Of a stretch of DNA of 21,613 nt, positions 1-6,651 are shown piece by piece. Location: assembly GCA_002423075.1 (NCBI GenBank), contig DIUS01000124.1:11504-33116 (forward strand), in the 5' to 3' direction. Numbering within the stretch: position 1 is the stretch's first letter; each line of letters opens with the position of its first letter. The stretch is from Microbacteriaceae bacterium UBA6152 (GTDB taxonomy: Bacteria > Actinomycetota > Actinomycetes > Actinomycetales > Microbacteriaceae). The position numbers and the translations under genes were made by a program. The notes beneath the pieces are model-generated. The model was not told where the DNA came from, did not search any database, and saw only the letters and a program-made list of their open reading frames with translations.

Positions 1-422
1 ACGAGTGGGTCATTCAGGGGCTGCAGGGCCTCGGCATCGATGCGAGCTACCAGCCGCTCAACGACATCACGAGCCCGCTCGGCAAGATCGGCGGCGCCGC
101 GCAGAAGCGCCTCGGTGCGGGCGCTGTTCTGCACCACGTGACCATGGCCTACGACATGGACGGCGCGCGCATGGCCGAGGTGCTGCGCATCGGCCGCGAG
201 AAGCTGAGCGACAAGGGCATCGCGAGCGCCGCGAAGCGCGTCGACCCGCTCAAGTCGCAGACGGGCCTGCCGCGCGACGAGGTCATCGAGCGGCTCATCG
301 CGACCTTCCGAGGGCAGTACGGGCTCACCGACTCCGCCCTCACCGACGACGAGCTCGCGCGGGCGCAGGCGCTCGTGGAGTCGAAATTCTCGACCCCTGA
401 GTGGCTTAACCGGGTGCCGTGA
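1..422 (+). CDS. lplA: Lipoate-protein ligase A family protein, C-terminal part (5' end outside window)
   Basis: The reading frame is open from base 3 and ends with TGA at 420-422, so about 139 C-terminal residues are present. The family attaches lipoyl groups to lipoate-dependent enzymes such as pyruvate dehydrogenase E2 and GcvH, in the cytoplasm. Recognisable blocks are YQPLNDITSPLGKIGGAAQK, then GAVLHHVTMAYDMD and EKLSDKGIASAAKRVDPL, which match my memory of actinobacterial LplA-type ligases; the GKIGGAAQKR lysine region belongs to the lipoyl-AMP site. The N-terminal half cannot be judged. The stop overlaps the GTG start of the next gene in GTGA, so the two are probably translationally coupled. 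A biotin/lipoate ligase paralogue of other specificity is the main alternative. Confidence 0.8.
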   Translation, partial: EWVIQGLQGLGIDASYQPLNDITSPLGKIGGAAQKRLGAGAVLHHVTMAYDMDGARMAEVLRIGREKLSDKGIASAAKRVDPLKSQTGLPRDEVIERLIATFRGQYGLTDSALTDDELARAQALVESKFSTPEWLNRVP

Positions 423-1459
423 GCGGTCGATCCCGGGCCCTCGCGCTCATCCTGCTGCTCGCCGGCGTGCTCGTCGGCGGCATCGTGCTGTCGGCGATCA
501 CGGGTCAGCTGGCCATCACGCCGACCGAGGTCGCTGGTTCGCTCTTGCGCGCGATTGGCATCGACACCGCGTGGGCGCCGACCGACCCGATCATCGAGAG
601 CACGCTGTGGGTCGTGCGTTTCCCGCGCATCGTCATGGCGCTCGTCGTCGGGGCGGCGCTCGCCGTGGCCGGTGCCGTCATGCAGGCGATCTTCGGCAAT
701 CCGCTCGCCGAGCCGGGCGTCGTGGGCGTCTCGTCGGGAGCCGCTCTCGGGGCGGCGACGGCGATCGTGCTCGGCGCATCCGTTCTCGGCGGAGCCGGCG
801 TCGCGCTCTTCGCCTTCCTCGGCGGACTCGTTGCGACTCTGCTGGTCTACGCGGTCTCGCGGGCGGGTGGGCGCACCGAAGTCGTCACGCTGTTGCTCAC
901 CGGCATCGCGGTCAACGCGATCGCTCAGGCCGGCATCGCCTTTGTGCTCTTTGTCGCCGACACCGCGAGCCGCGAGCAGATCGTGTTCTGGCAGCTCGGC
1001 TCGCTCGGCGGCTCGCTATGGTCGCAGGTCGTGATCGTCGCGAGCGTCACGGTCATCGGCGTGCTGTTGTCGTTCGCGCTCGCCCGGCGCTACGACCTGC
1101 TCTCGCTCGGCGAGCGCAACGCGCGGCACCTCGGTGTCAACGTCGAGCAGCTGCGGCTCGTCTCGATCGTGCTCGTCGCGCTGCTCACGGGAGTCGCTGT
1201 GGCGTTCACGGGCATCATCGCCTTCGTCGGGCTCGTCGTGCCGCACATCATCCGCATGATCATCGGGCCAGCGCACCGCGGGCTTATTCTCGCGAGTGCG
1301 GTCGGGGGCGGGGTGCTGCTCGTGCTCGCCGACCTCATGACCCGCACGCTCGTGTCGGGGGCCGAGCTGCCGATCGGCATGCTGACCTCGCTCGTCGGCG
1401 GGCCGTTCTTCTTCTGGCTGCTGTACCGTCAGCGCCGCCGCAGCGGGGGGTGGGCATGA
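419..1459 (+). CDS. hmuU: FecCD-family ABC permease, heme-type (HmuU-like)
   Basis: This 346-residue polytopic membrane protein has the usual FecCD length and is the transmembrane half of a metal-chelate importer. Family blocks are RFPRIVMALVVGAALAVAGA with GNPLAEPGVVGVSSGAALG (residues about 70-110), the cytoplasmic loop GERNARHLGVNVEQL (about 230-245), GLVVPHIIRM and the C-terminal GAELPIGMLTSLVGGPFFFW. The GTG start overlaps the lplA stop (GTGA) and its own stop overlaps the ATPase start (ATGA), so lplA-hmuU-hmuV form one unit. The heme assignment rests on the resemblance of permease and ATPase to actinobacterial HmuUV; a siderophore or cobalamin substrate cannot be excluded. The matching binding lipoprotein (HmuT) is not visible and may lie upstream. 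Confidence 0.8.
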   Translation: MSGRSRALALILLLAGVLVGGIVLSAITGQLAITPTEVAGSLLRAIGIDTAWAPTDPIIESTLWVVRFPRIVMALVVGAALAVAGAVMQAIFGNPLAEPGVVGVSSGAALGAATAIVLGASVLGGAGVALFAFLGGLVATLLVYAVSRAGGRTEVVTLLLTGIAVNAIAQAGIAFVLFVADTASREQIVFWQLGSLGGSLWSQVVIVASVTVIGVLLSFALARRYDLLSLGERNARHLGVNVEQLRLVSIVLVALLTGVAVAFTGIIAFVGLVVPHIIRMIIGPAHRGLILASAVGGGVLLVLADLMTRTLVSGAELPIGMLTSLVGGPFFFWLLYRQRRRSGGWA

Positions 1460-2244
1460 GCGCCGAACCAGGCACGGCCGTCGTCATCGCCCGCGGTCTG
1501 CGGGTGCGCCGCGACGAGCGCGATATTCTCGCCGACATCGACCTCGAAGTGCGCGCGGGCGAGGTGCTCGCGCTCGTCGGGCCGAACGGCGCTGGCAAGT
1601 CGACCCTGCTCTCGGTGCTGAGCGGCGACTTGCAGTCGAGCGTCGGCACGGTCGAGCTCGACGGTCGCGCGATCGGCTCGTTCCGACCGCTCGAGCTCGC
1701 TCGGCGTCGCGCCGTGCTCTCGCAGGCGAACGTCGTGAGCTTCCCGTTCCGCGTCATCGAGATCGTGCAGATGGGGCGCAGCCCGTGGATTCGCACCGCC
1801 GAGCTCGCCGACGATCAGCAGGCTGTACTCGAGGCGATTCGGGCGACCGACATCGAGCATCTGCTCGGCCGCCGATTCACGACCTTGAGCGGCGGCGAGC
1901 AGGCGCGCGTGTCGCTCGCGCGGGTGCTCGCGCAGCGCACTCCGGTCGTCTTCCTCGACGAGCCGACCGCAGCGCTCGACCTTCGGCATCAAGAAGACGT
2001 CATGCGTCTCACGCGCAAGCTCGCCGCACAGGGCCGCGCAGTCGTCGTCGTCGTGCACGACCTCTCGCTCGCGGGTGCCTACGCCGACCGCATCGCCCTG
2101 CTCGACAGCGGCCGGCTCGATGCCCTCGGCACGCCGACCGAGGTCATGACGGCCGATCGGGTCGGGCGCGTCTACGGGCTCGACGTGCAGATTCACCGTC
2201 TGGGAGCATCCGATCGCCCGATCGTGCTGCCGCTGCGCGACTGA
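1456..2244 (+). CDS. hmuV: ABC transporter ATP-binding protein, heme import type (HmuV-like)
   Basis: This 262-residue ATPase would power the HmuU-like permease. Motifs are all present and in order: Walker A GPNGAGKST (42-50), Q-loop glutamine at about 90, signature LSGGEQ (144-149), Walker B VVFLDEP (164-170), D-loop ALDLRHQ and H-loop H201. The stretch VVSFPFRVIEIVQMGRSPW (about 93-111) resembles HmuV rather than FepC/BtuD types. The ATG at 1456 is chosen because it overlaps the permease stop in ATGA and gives a standard-length ATPase; longer in-frame reading into hmuU is shadow coding. A long palindrome follows 38 bases after the stop and may end the transcript. Confidence 0.85.
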   Translation: MSAEPGTAVVIARGLRVRRDERDILADIDLEVRAGEVLALVGPNGAGKSTLLSVLSGDLQSSVGTVELDGRAIGSFRPLELARRRAVLSQANVVSFPFRVIEIVQMGRSPWIRTAELADDQQAVLEAIRATDIEHLLGRRFTTLSGGEQARVSLARVLAQRTPVVFLDEPTAALDLRHQEDVMRLTRKLAAQGRAVVVVVHDLSLAGAYADRIALLDSGRLDALGTPTEVMTADRVGRVYGLDVQIHRLGASDRPIVLPLRD

Positions 2245-2281
2245 CCGCTTCGTCGCAGCCCGCGCGCCGCTCTGGCGCCGG

Positions 2282-2344
2282 GTGTGCCCGTGGCGCGCGA
2301 TTGTGCCTGGCCCGAGCAGGCACACTCGAGCGCCACAGGCACAC
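2282..2344. repeat. Long imperfect inverted repeat after hmuV
   Basis: Two 28-base arms (2282-2309 and 2317-2344) flank a 7-base loop, and 25 of 28 positions pair. The paired blocks are GTGTGCC/GGCACAC, GTGGCGC/GCGCCAC, a 3-bp step and TGTGCCTG/CAGGCACA. The arms contain the submotif TGTGCC twice, so CAGGCACACTCGA also appears as a direct repeat (2317-2329 and 2336-2348). No T-run follows, so it is not a textbook terminator. It could still end the hmuUV transcript, form a cruciform, or be a dispersed intergenic palindrome. Confidence 0.75.
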
Positions 2345-2348
2345 TCGA

Positions 2349-2354
2349 TAGGCT
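2349..2354 (+). promoter_or_regulatory. -10 box TAGGCT, leaderless-type promoter
   Basis: TAGGCT fits TANNNT and ends 6 bases before the ATG at 2361, which would put the transcript start at or next to the start codon. It directly follows the palindrome, and no Shine-Dalgarno sequence is visible. Confidence 0.6.
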
Positions 2355-2360
2355 CGACAG

Positions 2361-2666
2361 ATGATCGAGTGGTGGGGGTGGGTGCTCATCGTGCTCGGTG
2401 TCGGCGGCCTCGGCGCTCTCGCCCAGAGTCGCGGCTGGATCGACCTGCGGGGTGACGCGTCCCGGCGCGGAGGCTCGGGCGGCGGGCTCGTCGGCATCGG
2501 CGACGAGGTCTTCAACCCCACGCGGCACGAGGCCTCGATCGAGCTCGACCGGCAGACGACGCTGCCGGCGCCCGCTCCGATTGCGGGCGACGGCGATCTC
2601 GGCGTGATCCAGACCGAGGGCGATCCGGATGCTGGAGACGGCTACGAGGGAACAATTCGCCTGTAG
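2361..2666 (+). CDS. Small single-pass membrane protein of unknown function
   Basis: This 101-residue protein has one N-terminal hydrophobic segment (about residues 4-22, WWGWVLIVLGVGGLGALA). A glycine- and arginine-rich stretch follows, then a hydrophilic tail containing GIGDEVFNPTRHEASIELDR and an acidic end. The composition suggests a membrane-anchored protein with a soluble tail. I recognise the GDEVFNPTRHEASIELDRQ type of tail as one seen in hypothetical proteins of related actinobacteria, but know no function for it. The ATG at 2361 is supported by the TAGGCT box 6 bases upstream. The gene stands alone, converging with the minus-strand genes beyond 2704. Confidence 0.7.
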   Translation: MIEWWGWVLIVLGVGGLGALAQSRGWIDLRGDASRRGGSGGGLVGIGDEVFNPTRHEASIELDRQTTLPAPAPIAGDGDLGVIQTEGDPDAGDGYEGTIRL

Positions 2667-2703
2667 CGCCGCGGCCGGTGATCGCGGCGAGCGTCGCGCG
2701 CGG

Positions 2704-2988
2704 TCAGCGGGTCGTGAGCTCGGCGTAGTCAGGGTGGCGCCGCATCCACGACACGACGAAGCCGCAGACCGGCTGCACGCGGTCGGTGGTCGACTCGCGC
2801 AGGTGGTCGAGAACCGCTCGCACGACCTCGCCACCCACGCCCTTGTTGCGCATCAGGGGTGGCACTTCGGCGTGCAGCAGCCGCAGCGTCGTGCCAGCGT
2901 GCTCGTAGATGATGAAACCCTGCAACTCATCGCCCTCATAGACGGCGTAGCGGTCGGCGTCGGGTTCGTGCATCACGGTGAGACTCAT
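2704..2988 (-). CDS. Short GNAT-type N-acetyltransferase (YjdJ-like, PF14542 type)
   Basis: This 94-residue protein matches the minimal GNAT family, which holds only the acetyl-CoA-binding half of the fold. The acetyl-CoA motif is RNKGVGGEVVRAVLDHLR (47-64), preceded by the strand RLLHAEVPPLM. The end VCGFVVSWMRRHPDY (74-88) is the family's conserved C-terminus, usually with Cys and HP-[ED]-Y. The substrate is unknown for the family. The ATG at 2988 is favoured by the TAGGGT box 6 bases upstream, and no Shine-Dalgarno is seen. It lies next to a DUF1232 gene on the same strand but appears to have its own promoter. Confidence 0.8.
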   Translation of the reverse strand: MSLTVMHEPDADRYAVYEGDELQGFIIYEHAGTTLRLLHAEVPPLMRNKGVGGEVVRAVLDHLRESTTDRVQPVCGFVVSWMRRHPDYAELTTR

Positions 2989-2994
2989 ACGGGC

Positions 2995-3000
2995 ACCCTA
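2995..3000 (-). promoter_or_regulatory. -10 box TAGGGT, leaderless-type promoter of the GNAT gene
   Basis: Reading the minus strand, TAGGGT is followed by 6 bases and then the ATG. Its first three bases are the TAG stop codon of the upstream DUF1232 gene. Confidence 0.55.
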
Positions 3001-3252
3001 CTCGGTCGACTTTTGCTCCCACCGAGGCTGCTCGGCCGCGGGCGGCGCCGGGGGAGCGGTGGGCGGCGCGGTCTTACGGCCCGACAGCAGCTTCCAGATC
3101 GCAAGCCCTGCGCCGACGATGACGGCTGCGTCGTCCGCGAGTCCCAGTGGGCCGAGCACGAGTTCGGGAAGAATATCGATCGGAGAAGCGCCGTAGGCGA
3201 TCGCCCCCAGGGCGACCAGCACGGCAGCGAGCATCGCGCGGCCTCGGGTCAT
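2998..3252 (-). CDS. DUF1232 family small membrane protein
   Basis: This 84-residue protein has the DUF1232 (YkvA-type) core GAIAYGASPIDILPELVLGP followed by GLADDAAVIVGAGLAIWKLL. The SPIDILP and LADDAAVI motifs define the family. The two hydrophobic segments suggest membrane association, and the C-terminus is a short proline-rich cytoplasmic tail. Function is unknown. The frame is open further upstream, but the ATG at 3252 gives the standard family length, avoids overlapping the LacI gene and has a TACCGT box 6 bases before it. Confidence 0.75.
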   Translation of the reverse strand: MTRGRAMLAAVLVALGAIAYGASPIDILPELVLGPLGLADDAAVIVGAGLAIWKLLSGRKTAPPTAPPAPPAAEQPRWEQKSTE

Positions 3253-3258
3253 GCCACC

Positions 3259-3264
3259 ACGGTA
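3259..3264 (-). promoter_or_regulatory. -10 box TACCGT, leaderless-type promoter of the DUF1232 gene
   Basis: On the minus strand, TACCGT ends 6 bases before the ATG at 3252. It sits in the 16-base gap after the LacI-gene stop. Confidence 0.45.
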
Positions 3265-3268
3265 CCCG

Positions 3269-4279
3269 TCAGGCGCTCTCGCGCACGACCACCTCAGTCG
3301 GCATGATGTGCCGGCGTGGCATCGTCTCGCCGTTGAGCAGGCCCAGCAGAATGCGCGCCATGCGTTCACCCTGCTCTACCGAGGGTTGCCGCACCGTCGT
3401 GAGCGGAATCTCGCTCGCGAGGGCGGCAGGCGAGTCGTCGAAGCCCATGACAGCGACCTGGTCGGGCACCGAGAGGCCGCGCTCGCGCAACACGGTGACC
3501 GTGCCCATCGCCATGAGGTCGCTCGCGACGAAGATCGCGTCGAGGCCGGGGTGAGCGTCGAGCAACTCGCGGGTCGCCCGAACTCCACCGGCCAGAGTGA
3601 AGTCGCCGCGCACGACGGCGGTCGACTCGAGCCCAGCATCCGTCAGCGCTGATCGCCACCCTGCCAGCCGGTCGATACCGGCGGGCATGTCGGCCGGTCC
3701 GGCGACGGTGCCGATGCGACGCCGCCCGTGCTCGATCAGATAGCGGGTGCCGTCAGCCGCAGCGATTGCGTTGTCAACGTCGACGTAGTAGCTGTCGGTC
3801 GCCTGGGGGTCGAGAGGGCGACCGCCGAAGACGACCGGGATGCTCGAGCCGAGCTCGGCGAGCAAGTGGTCGTCGGTGTGGTGCGAGACGACGAGAGCGC
3901 CGTCGACGTTGCCCCCGAGCAGGTAGCCCACCGTCTTGTCGAACTGGGCACCCGAGCTCGCGAGATGCAGGTTGAGTACGAAGTCGGTCTCATCGAGCAC
4001 CTTCGAGATGCCGTGCACGATTGCGGCGAAGTAGGGGTCGCCGAAGAAGCGGGTCGTATCTTCAGGAATCACGAGGGCGATCGCCATCGACCGTCGGTTC
4101 GCCAGTGAGCGTGCAGCCCGGTTCGGGGTGTAGTTCAGCTCGGCGATCGCGGCATTGACAGCGGCGAGCGTCTCTTCGGTGACGCGCGGCGAACCGTTCA
4201 CGACGCGGGAGACCGTGGCGCGTGAGACGCCAGCCCGCTCGGCAACCATCTCGAGGGTGGGAGCACTGCGAGCGGTCAC
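3269..4279 (-). CDS. LacI-family transcriptional repressor of the beta-glucoside operon (CebR/BglR-like)
   Basis: This 336-residue protein has an N-terminal LacI helix-turn-helix and hinge (TLEMVAERAGVSRATVSRVV at about 8-27, with the hinge near NYTPNRAARSLA). A periplasmic-binding-protein-like effector domain follows, with IFVASDLMAMG, VAVMGFDDSPAA and the terminal TTVRQPSVEQGE. It is the last gene of the sugar operon and the obvious candidate to bind the two TGAGAGCGCTCTCA palindromes before the first gene. Streptomyces CebR binds a closely related GAGCGCTC-core site and is released by cellobiose. The GTG start has no upstream in-frame alternative before a poor context. It overlaps the stop of a 7-codon upstream ORF in GTGA. 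Confidence 0.88.
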   Translation of the reverse strand: MTARSAPTLEMVAERAGVSRATVSRVVNGSPRVTEETLAAVNAAIAELNYTPNRAARSLANRRSMAIALVIPEDTTRFFGDPYFAAIVHGISKVLDETDFVLNLHLASSGAQFDKTVGYLLGGNVDGALVVSHHTDDHLLAELGSSIPVVFGGRPLDPQATDSYYVDVDNAIAAADGTRYLIEHGRRRIGTVAGPADMPAGIDRLAGWRSALTDAGLESTAVVRGDFTLAGGVRATRELLDAHPGLDAIFVASDLMAMGTVTVLRERGLSVPDQVAVMGFDDSPAALASEIPLTTVRQPSVEQGERMARILLGLLNGETMPRRHIMPTEVVVRESA

Positions 4280-4299
4280 ACTGCACCGCCAGTAGCCAT
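4276..4299 (-). CDS. Seven-codon upstream ORF coupled to the LacI gene
   Basis: ATG at 4299 opens MATGGAV and stops with TGA at 4276-4278, overlapping the GTG start of the repressor gene in GTGA. A TAGGAT box lies 7 bases before the ATG, so the mini-ORF would start a leaderless transcript. I infer that it delivers ribosomes to the weakly equipped GTG start. It could also be chance. Confidence 0.4.
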   Translation of the reverse strand: MATGGAV

Positions 4300-4306
4300 G
4301 GCCTGA

Positions 4307-4312
4307 ATCCTA
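4307..4312 (-). promoter_or_regulatory. -10 box TAGGAT, internal promoter before the LacI gene
   Basis: TAGGAT on the minus strand ends 7 bases before the mini-ORF ATG. Its TAG is the stop codon of the beta-glucosidase gene. It would give repressor synthesis independent of the main operon promoter. Confidence 0.45.
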
Positions 4313-5767
4313 GTCAGCGGTCGCCGAGAGGTCGCGCGCGGCAATGATGGCGCGGTACGTCGTGCCGCTCGTCTTCACTGTGCGCTGCTGGGTCTCATAG
4401 TCGACCCGTACGAGACCGAACCGCTTGTCGTAGCCCCAGGCCCATTCGAAGTTGTCCATGAGCGACCAGTAGAAGTAGCCCTTGACGTTCACCCCGGCGT
4501 CGATCGCGTCGGCGACCGCATGGAGGTGCGCGGCCACGAATTCGGCACGCTCGACATCGTCGACCGAGCCGTCGTCGGCGACGACATCGGTGTAGGCGGC
4601 GCCGTTTTCGGTGACGTAGAGCGTCACGCCGGCGGGCTTCGCATACTCAGTGTCGATGCGGGCAAGTAGGCGGGTGAGGCCTTCGGGCTGCACCTCCCAG
4701 CCCATCGCCGTCGTGGGCAGTCCGCGAGGGTGCGTGAAGATGCCGTCGCCGACCGGGAACGGCGAGAGCTTCTTCCGTTCAGAGGGGGCGGCGGTCGAGA
4801 GCGGCACGTGGGCCGGGGGCCGAGCGCTGACGGCGTCGCCGTGGTAGTAGTTGATGCCCAGCGCATTGATGGGGGTCGAGATCGCCGCAAGGTCGCCCTC
4901 GAGCACCGGCAGGCTCAGGCCCCGCTCATCGAAGTCGACCAGCAGGTCGGAGGGGTACTCGCCGCGGAAGATCGGGTCAAGAAACAGCCTGTTGTGCTGC
5001 GCATCGATGCGCCGTGCCGCGTCAAGGTCGGCGGGGTCACTCGGGTCGACGGGGTCAGGCACGGTCATATTGAGCGTGATGCCGAGGCTCAGCGACGGGT
5101 CGAGCTCGCGCAGGCGCTGCATCGCGAGCCCGTGACCGAGCAGCAGGTGGTGCGCCGCGTCGAGCGAGTCTTGCGGGTCTTGCCGACCCGGTGCGTGCTC
5201 GCCGCTCAAGTAGCCCAAGAAGGCCGAGCACCAGGGCTCGTTGAGCGAGGTCCAGTTAACGACGCGGTCGCCCAGCACCGAGTGTACGTCGGCCGCGTAG
5301 TCGGCGAACCGCAGGGCCGTGTCGCGCGCGGGCCAGCCGCCTCGTTCTTCGAGGGCCTGCGGAAGATCCCAATGGTAGAGCGTCAGCCACGGCGTGATGC
5401 CGGCCGCCAGCAACTCGTCGACGAGGCGGCTGTAGAAGTCGAGCCCCGCGGCGTTGGCCGTGTGACCGTCGGGCTGCACGCGCGCCCACGAGGTGCTGAA
5501 GCGATAGACCTGCACGCCAAGATCGCGCATGAGGGCGACGTCATCGCGATAGCGGTCGTAGTGCTCGCAGGCTCGCTCGCCGCTCTCGCCGCCGACGACG
5601 GCGCCGGGCACGCGGCTGAACTCATCCCAGATCGAGTCGGCTCGGCCGTCGCGGTGTGTCGCACCCTCGATCTGGTACGCGGCGGTGGCGACGCCGAACA
5701 GAAAGTCGGCCGGAACCGGGCGTGCGGATGCTGCCGTCGTTGCCGACGGAGAGGTGTGGATGGTCAT
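4310..5767 (-). CDS. GH1 beta-glucosidase
   Basis: This 485-residue glycoside hydrolase family 1 enzyme is a normal-length single-domain barrel without a signal peptide, so it acts in the cytoplasm on imported beta-glucosides such as cellobiose. Seen motifs are FLFGVATAAYQIEG near the N-terminus, acid/base glutamate E177 in TSLNEP, NYYHGD at about 306-311, nucleophile E387 in YVTENGA, and the aglycone-side block YFYWSLMDNFEWAWGY with KRFGLVRVDY. The ATG at 5767 overlaps the permease stop in ATGA. In-frame coding further upstream belongs to the shadow of the permease gene. The context of sugar ABC genes and a LacI regulator fits intracellular cleavage of the imported disaccharide. The exact substrate (cellobiose, gentiobiose or aryl-glucoside) is not readable from the sequence. 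Confidence 0.92.
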   Translation of the reverse strand: MTIHTSPSATTAASARPVPADFLFGVATAAYQIEGATHRDGRADSIWDEFSRVPGAVVGGESGERACEHYDRYRDDVALMRDLGVQVYRFSTSWARVQPDGHTANAAGLDFYSRLVDELLAAGITPWLTLYHWDLPQALEERGGWPARDTALRFADYAADVHSVLGDRVVNWTSLNEPWCSAFLGYLSGEHAPGRQDPQDSLDAAHHLLLGHGLAMQRLRELDPSLSLGITLNMTVPDPVDPSDPADLDAARRIDAQHNRLFLDPIFRGEYPSDLLVDFDERGLSLPVLEGDLAAISTPINALGINYYHGDAVSARPPAHVPLSTAAPSERKKLSPFPVGDGIFTHPRGLPTTAMGWEVQPEGLTRLLARIDTEYAKPAGVTLYVTENGAAYTDVVADDGSVDDVERAEFVAAHLHAVADAIDAGVNVKGYFYWSLMDNFEWAWGYDKRFGLVRVDYETQQRTVKTSGTTYRAIIAARDLSATAD

Positions 5768-6651
5768 CCCTTGATGGCTCCCTGCATGATGCCGCTCACG
5801 AGGTGGCGACCGGCGAAGACGAACAAGATCAACAGCGGAATCGTGCTCAGGATAACCCCGGCCATGACCACCGAGTAATCGACGAAGTAGTTGCTCTGCA
5901 GCAGCGAGAGCGCCACGGGCAGCGTGGGGTTCTGCCGGTCGAGCACGATAAACGGCCAGAAGAAGTTGGTCCAGGTGGCGATGAAGATGAACAGGGCGAG
6001 CATCGCGGCAGCAGGTCGTGCCGCCGGCAGCGCGACTGACCAGAAGGTGCGGATCATGCTCGCACCGTCGACGCGCGCGGCCTCGATGAGCTCGTAGGGC
6101 AACGCTTGTGCGAGATACTGAGTCATCCAGAAGACGCCGAACGCACTCACCACCGCGGGCAGAATGACGGCCCACAGGGTGCCGGCGAGCTGCAGCTGGC
6201 TCATCGCGATGAAGAGCGGCACGACACCGAGCTGGGTCGGCACGGCCATGGTGGCGATGACGAAGACGAGCAGGCCGTTGCGGCCGCGGAACCGCAGCTT
6301 CGCGAAGGCGAAGCCAGCGAGCGTCGAGAACAGCACGACGGATGCTGAGACCACGGTCGAGACGATGATCGAGTTGCCGATCGCACGCCAGAAGTTGACG
6401 CTGTCGTCTTCGAGTACGGCGATCGCGTTGTCGATAAAGTTGCCGCCCGGCCACCACACGATGTCTTGCTGCGTGATGGTGGTCGAGTCGCCCGACCCGA
6501 TGAGGAACGACCAGTAGATCGGAAACATCGAGCCGAGCATGACGGCGGTGAGGAAGCCGTAGGCCTTCCAGCCGGGGCGCTGGCCGTTGACGAGTCCGCG
6601 GCGGCGGCGTCGTCCGGCGGGGCGGCGTTCCAGCAATCCCGTGCCGGTCAT
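5764..6651 (-). CDS. Carbohydrate ABC transporter permease, CebG/MalG type
   Basis: This 295-residue inner-membrane permease of the CUT1 sugar ABC family has a basic N-terminus (RRPAGRRRRRG) and about six transmembrane segments. The cytoplasmic EAA loop that docks the ATPase is LPYELIEAARVDGASMIRTF (184-203), ending in the usual LPAARP. The end GIMQGAIKG matches the typical MalG/CebG C-terminus. The ATG overlaps the stop of the upstream permease gene (ATGA), and its stop overlaps the beta-glucosidase start. The longer open frame upstream is an artefact of high GC. It pairs with the CebF-type permease as a heterodimer. Confidence 0.9.
   Translation of the reverse strand: MTGTGLLERRPAGRRRRRGLVNGQRPGWKAYGFLTAVMLGSMFPIYWSFLIGSGDSTTITQQDIVWWPGGNFIDNAIAVLEDDSVNFWRAIGNSIIVSTVVSASVVLFSTLAGFAFAKLRFRGRNGLLVFVIATMAVPTQLGVVPLFIAMSQLQLAGTLWAVILPAVVSAFGVFWMTQYLAQALPYELIEAARVDGASMIRTFWSVALPAARPAAAMLALFIFIATWTNFFWPFIVLDRQNPTLPVALSLLQSNYFVDYSVVMAGVILSTIPLLILFVFAGRHLVSGIMQGAIKG

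Noticed and set aside
571..1455. Long open frame running through hmuU into the ATPase frame
   Set aside because: It is arginine-rich out-of-frame reading of the permease gene; the ATPase motifs begin only after the ATG at 1456, which has an ATGA overlap.
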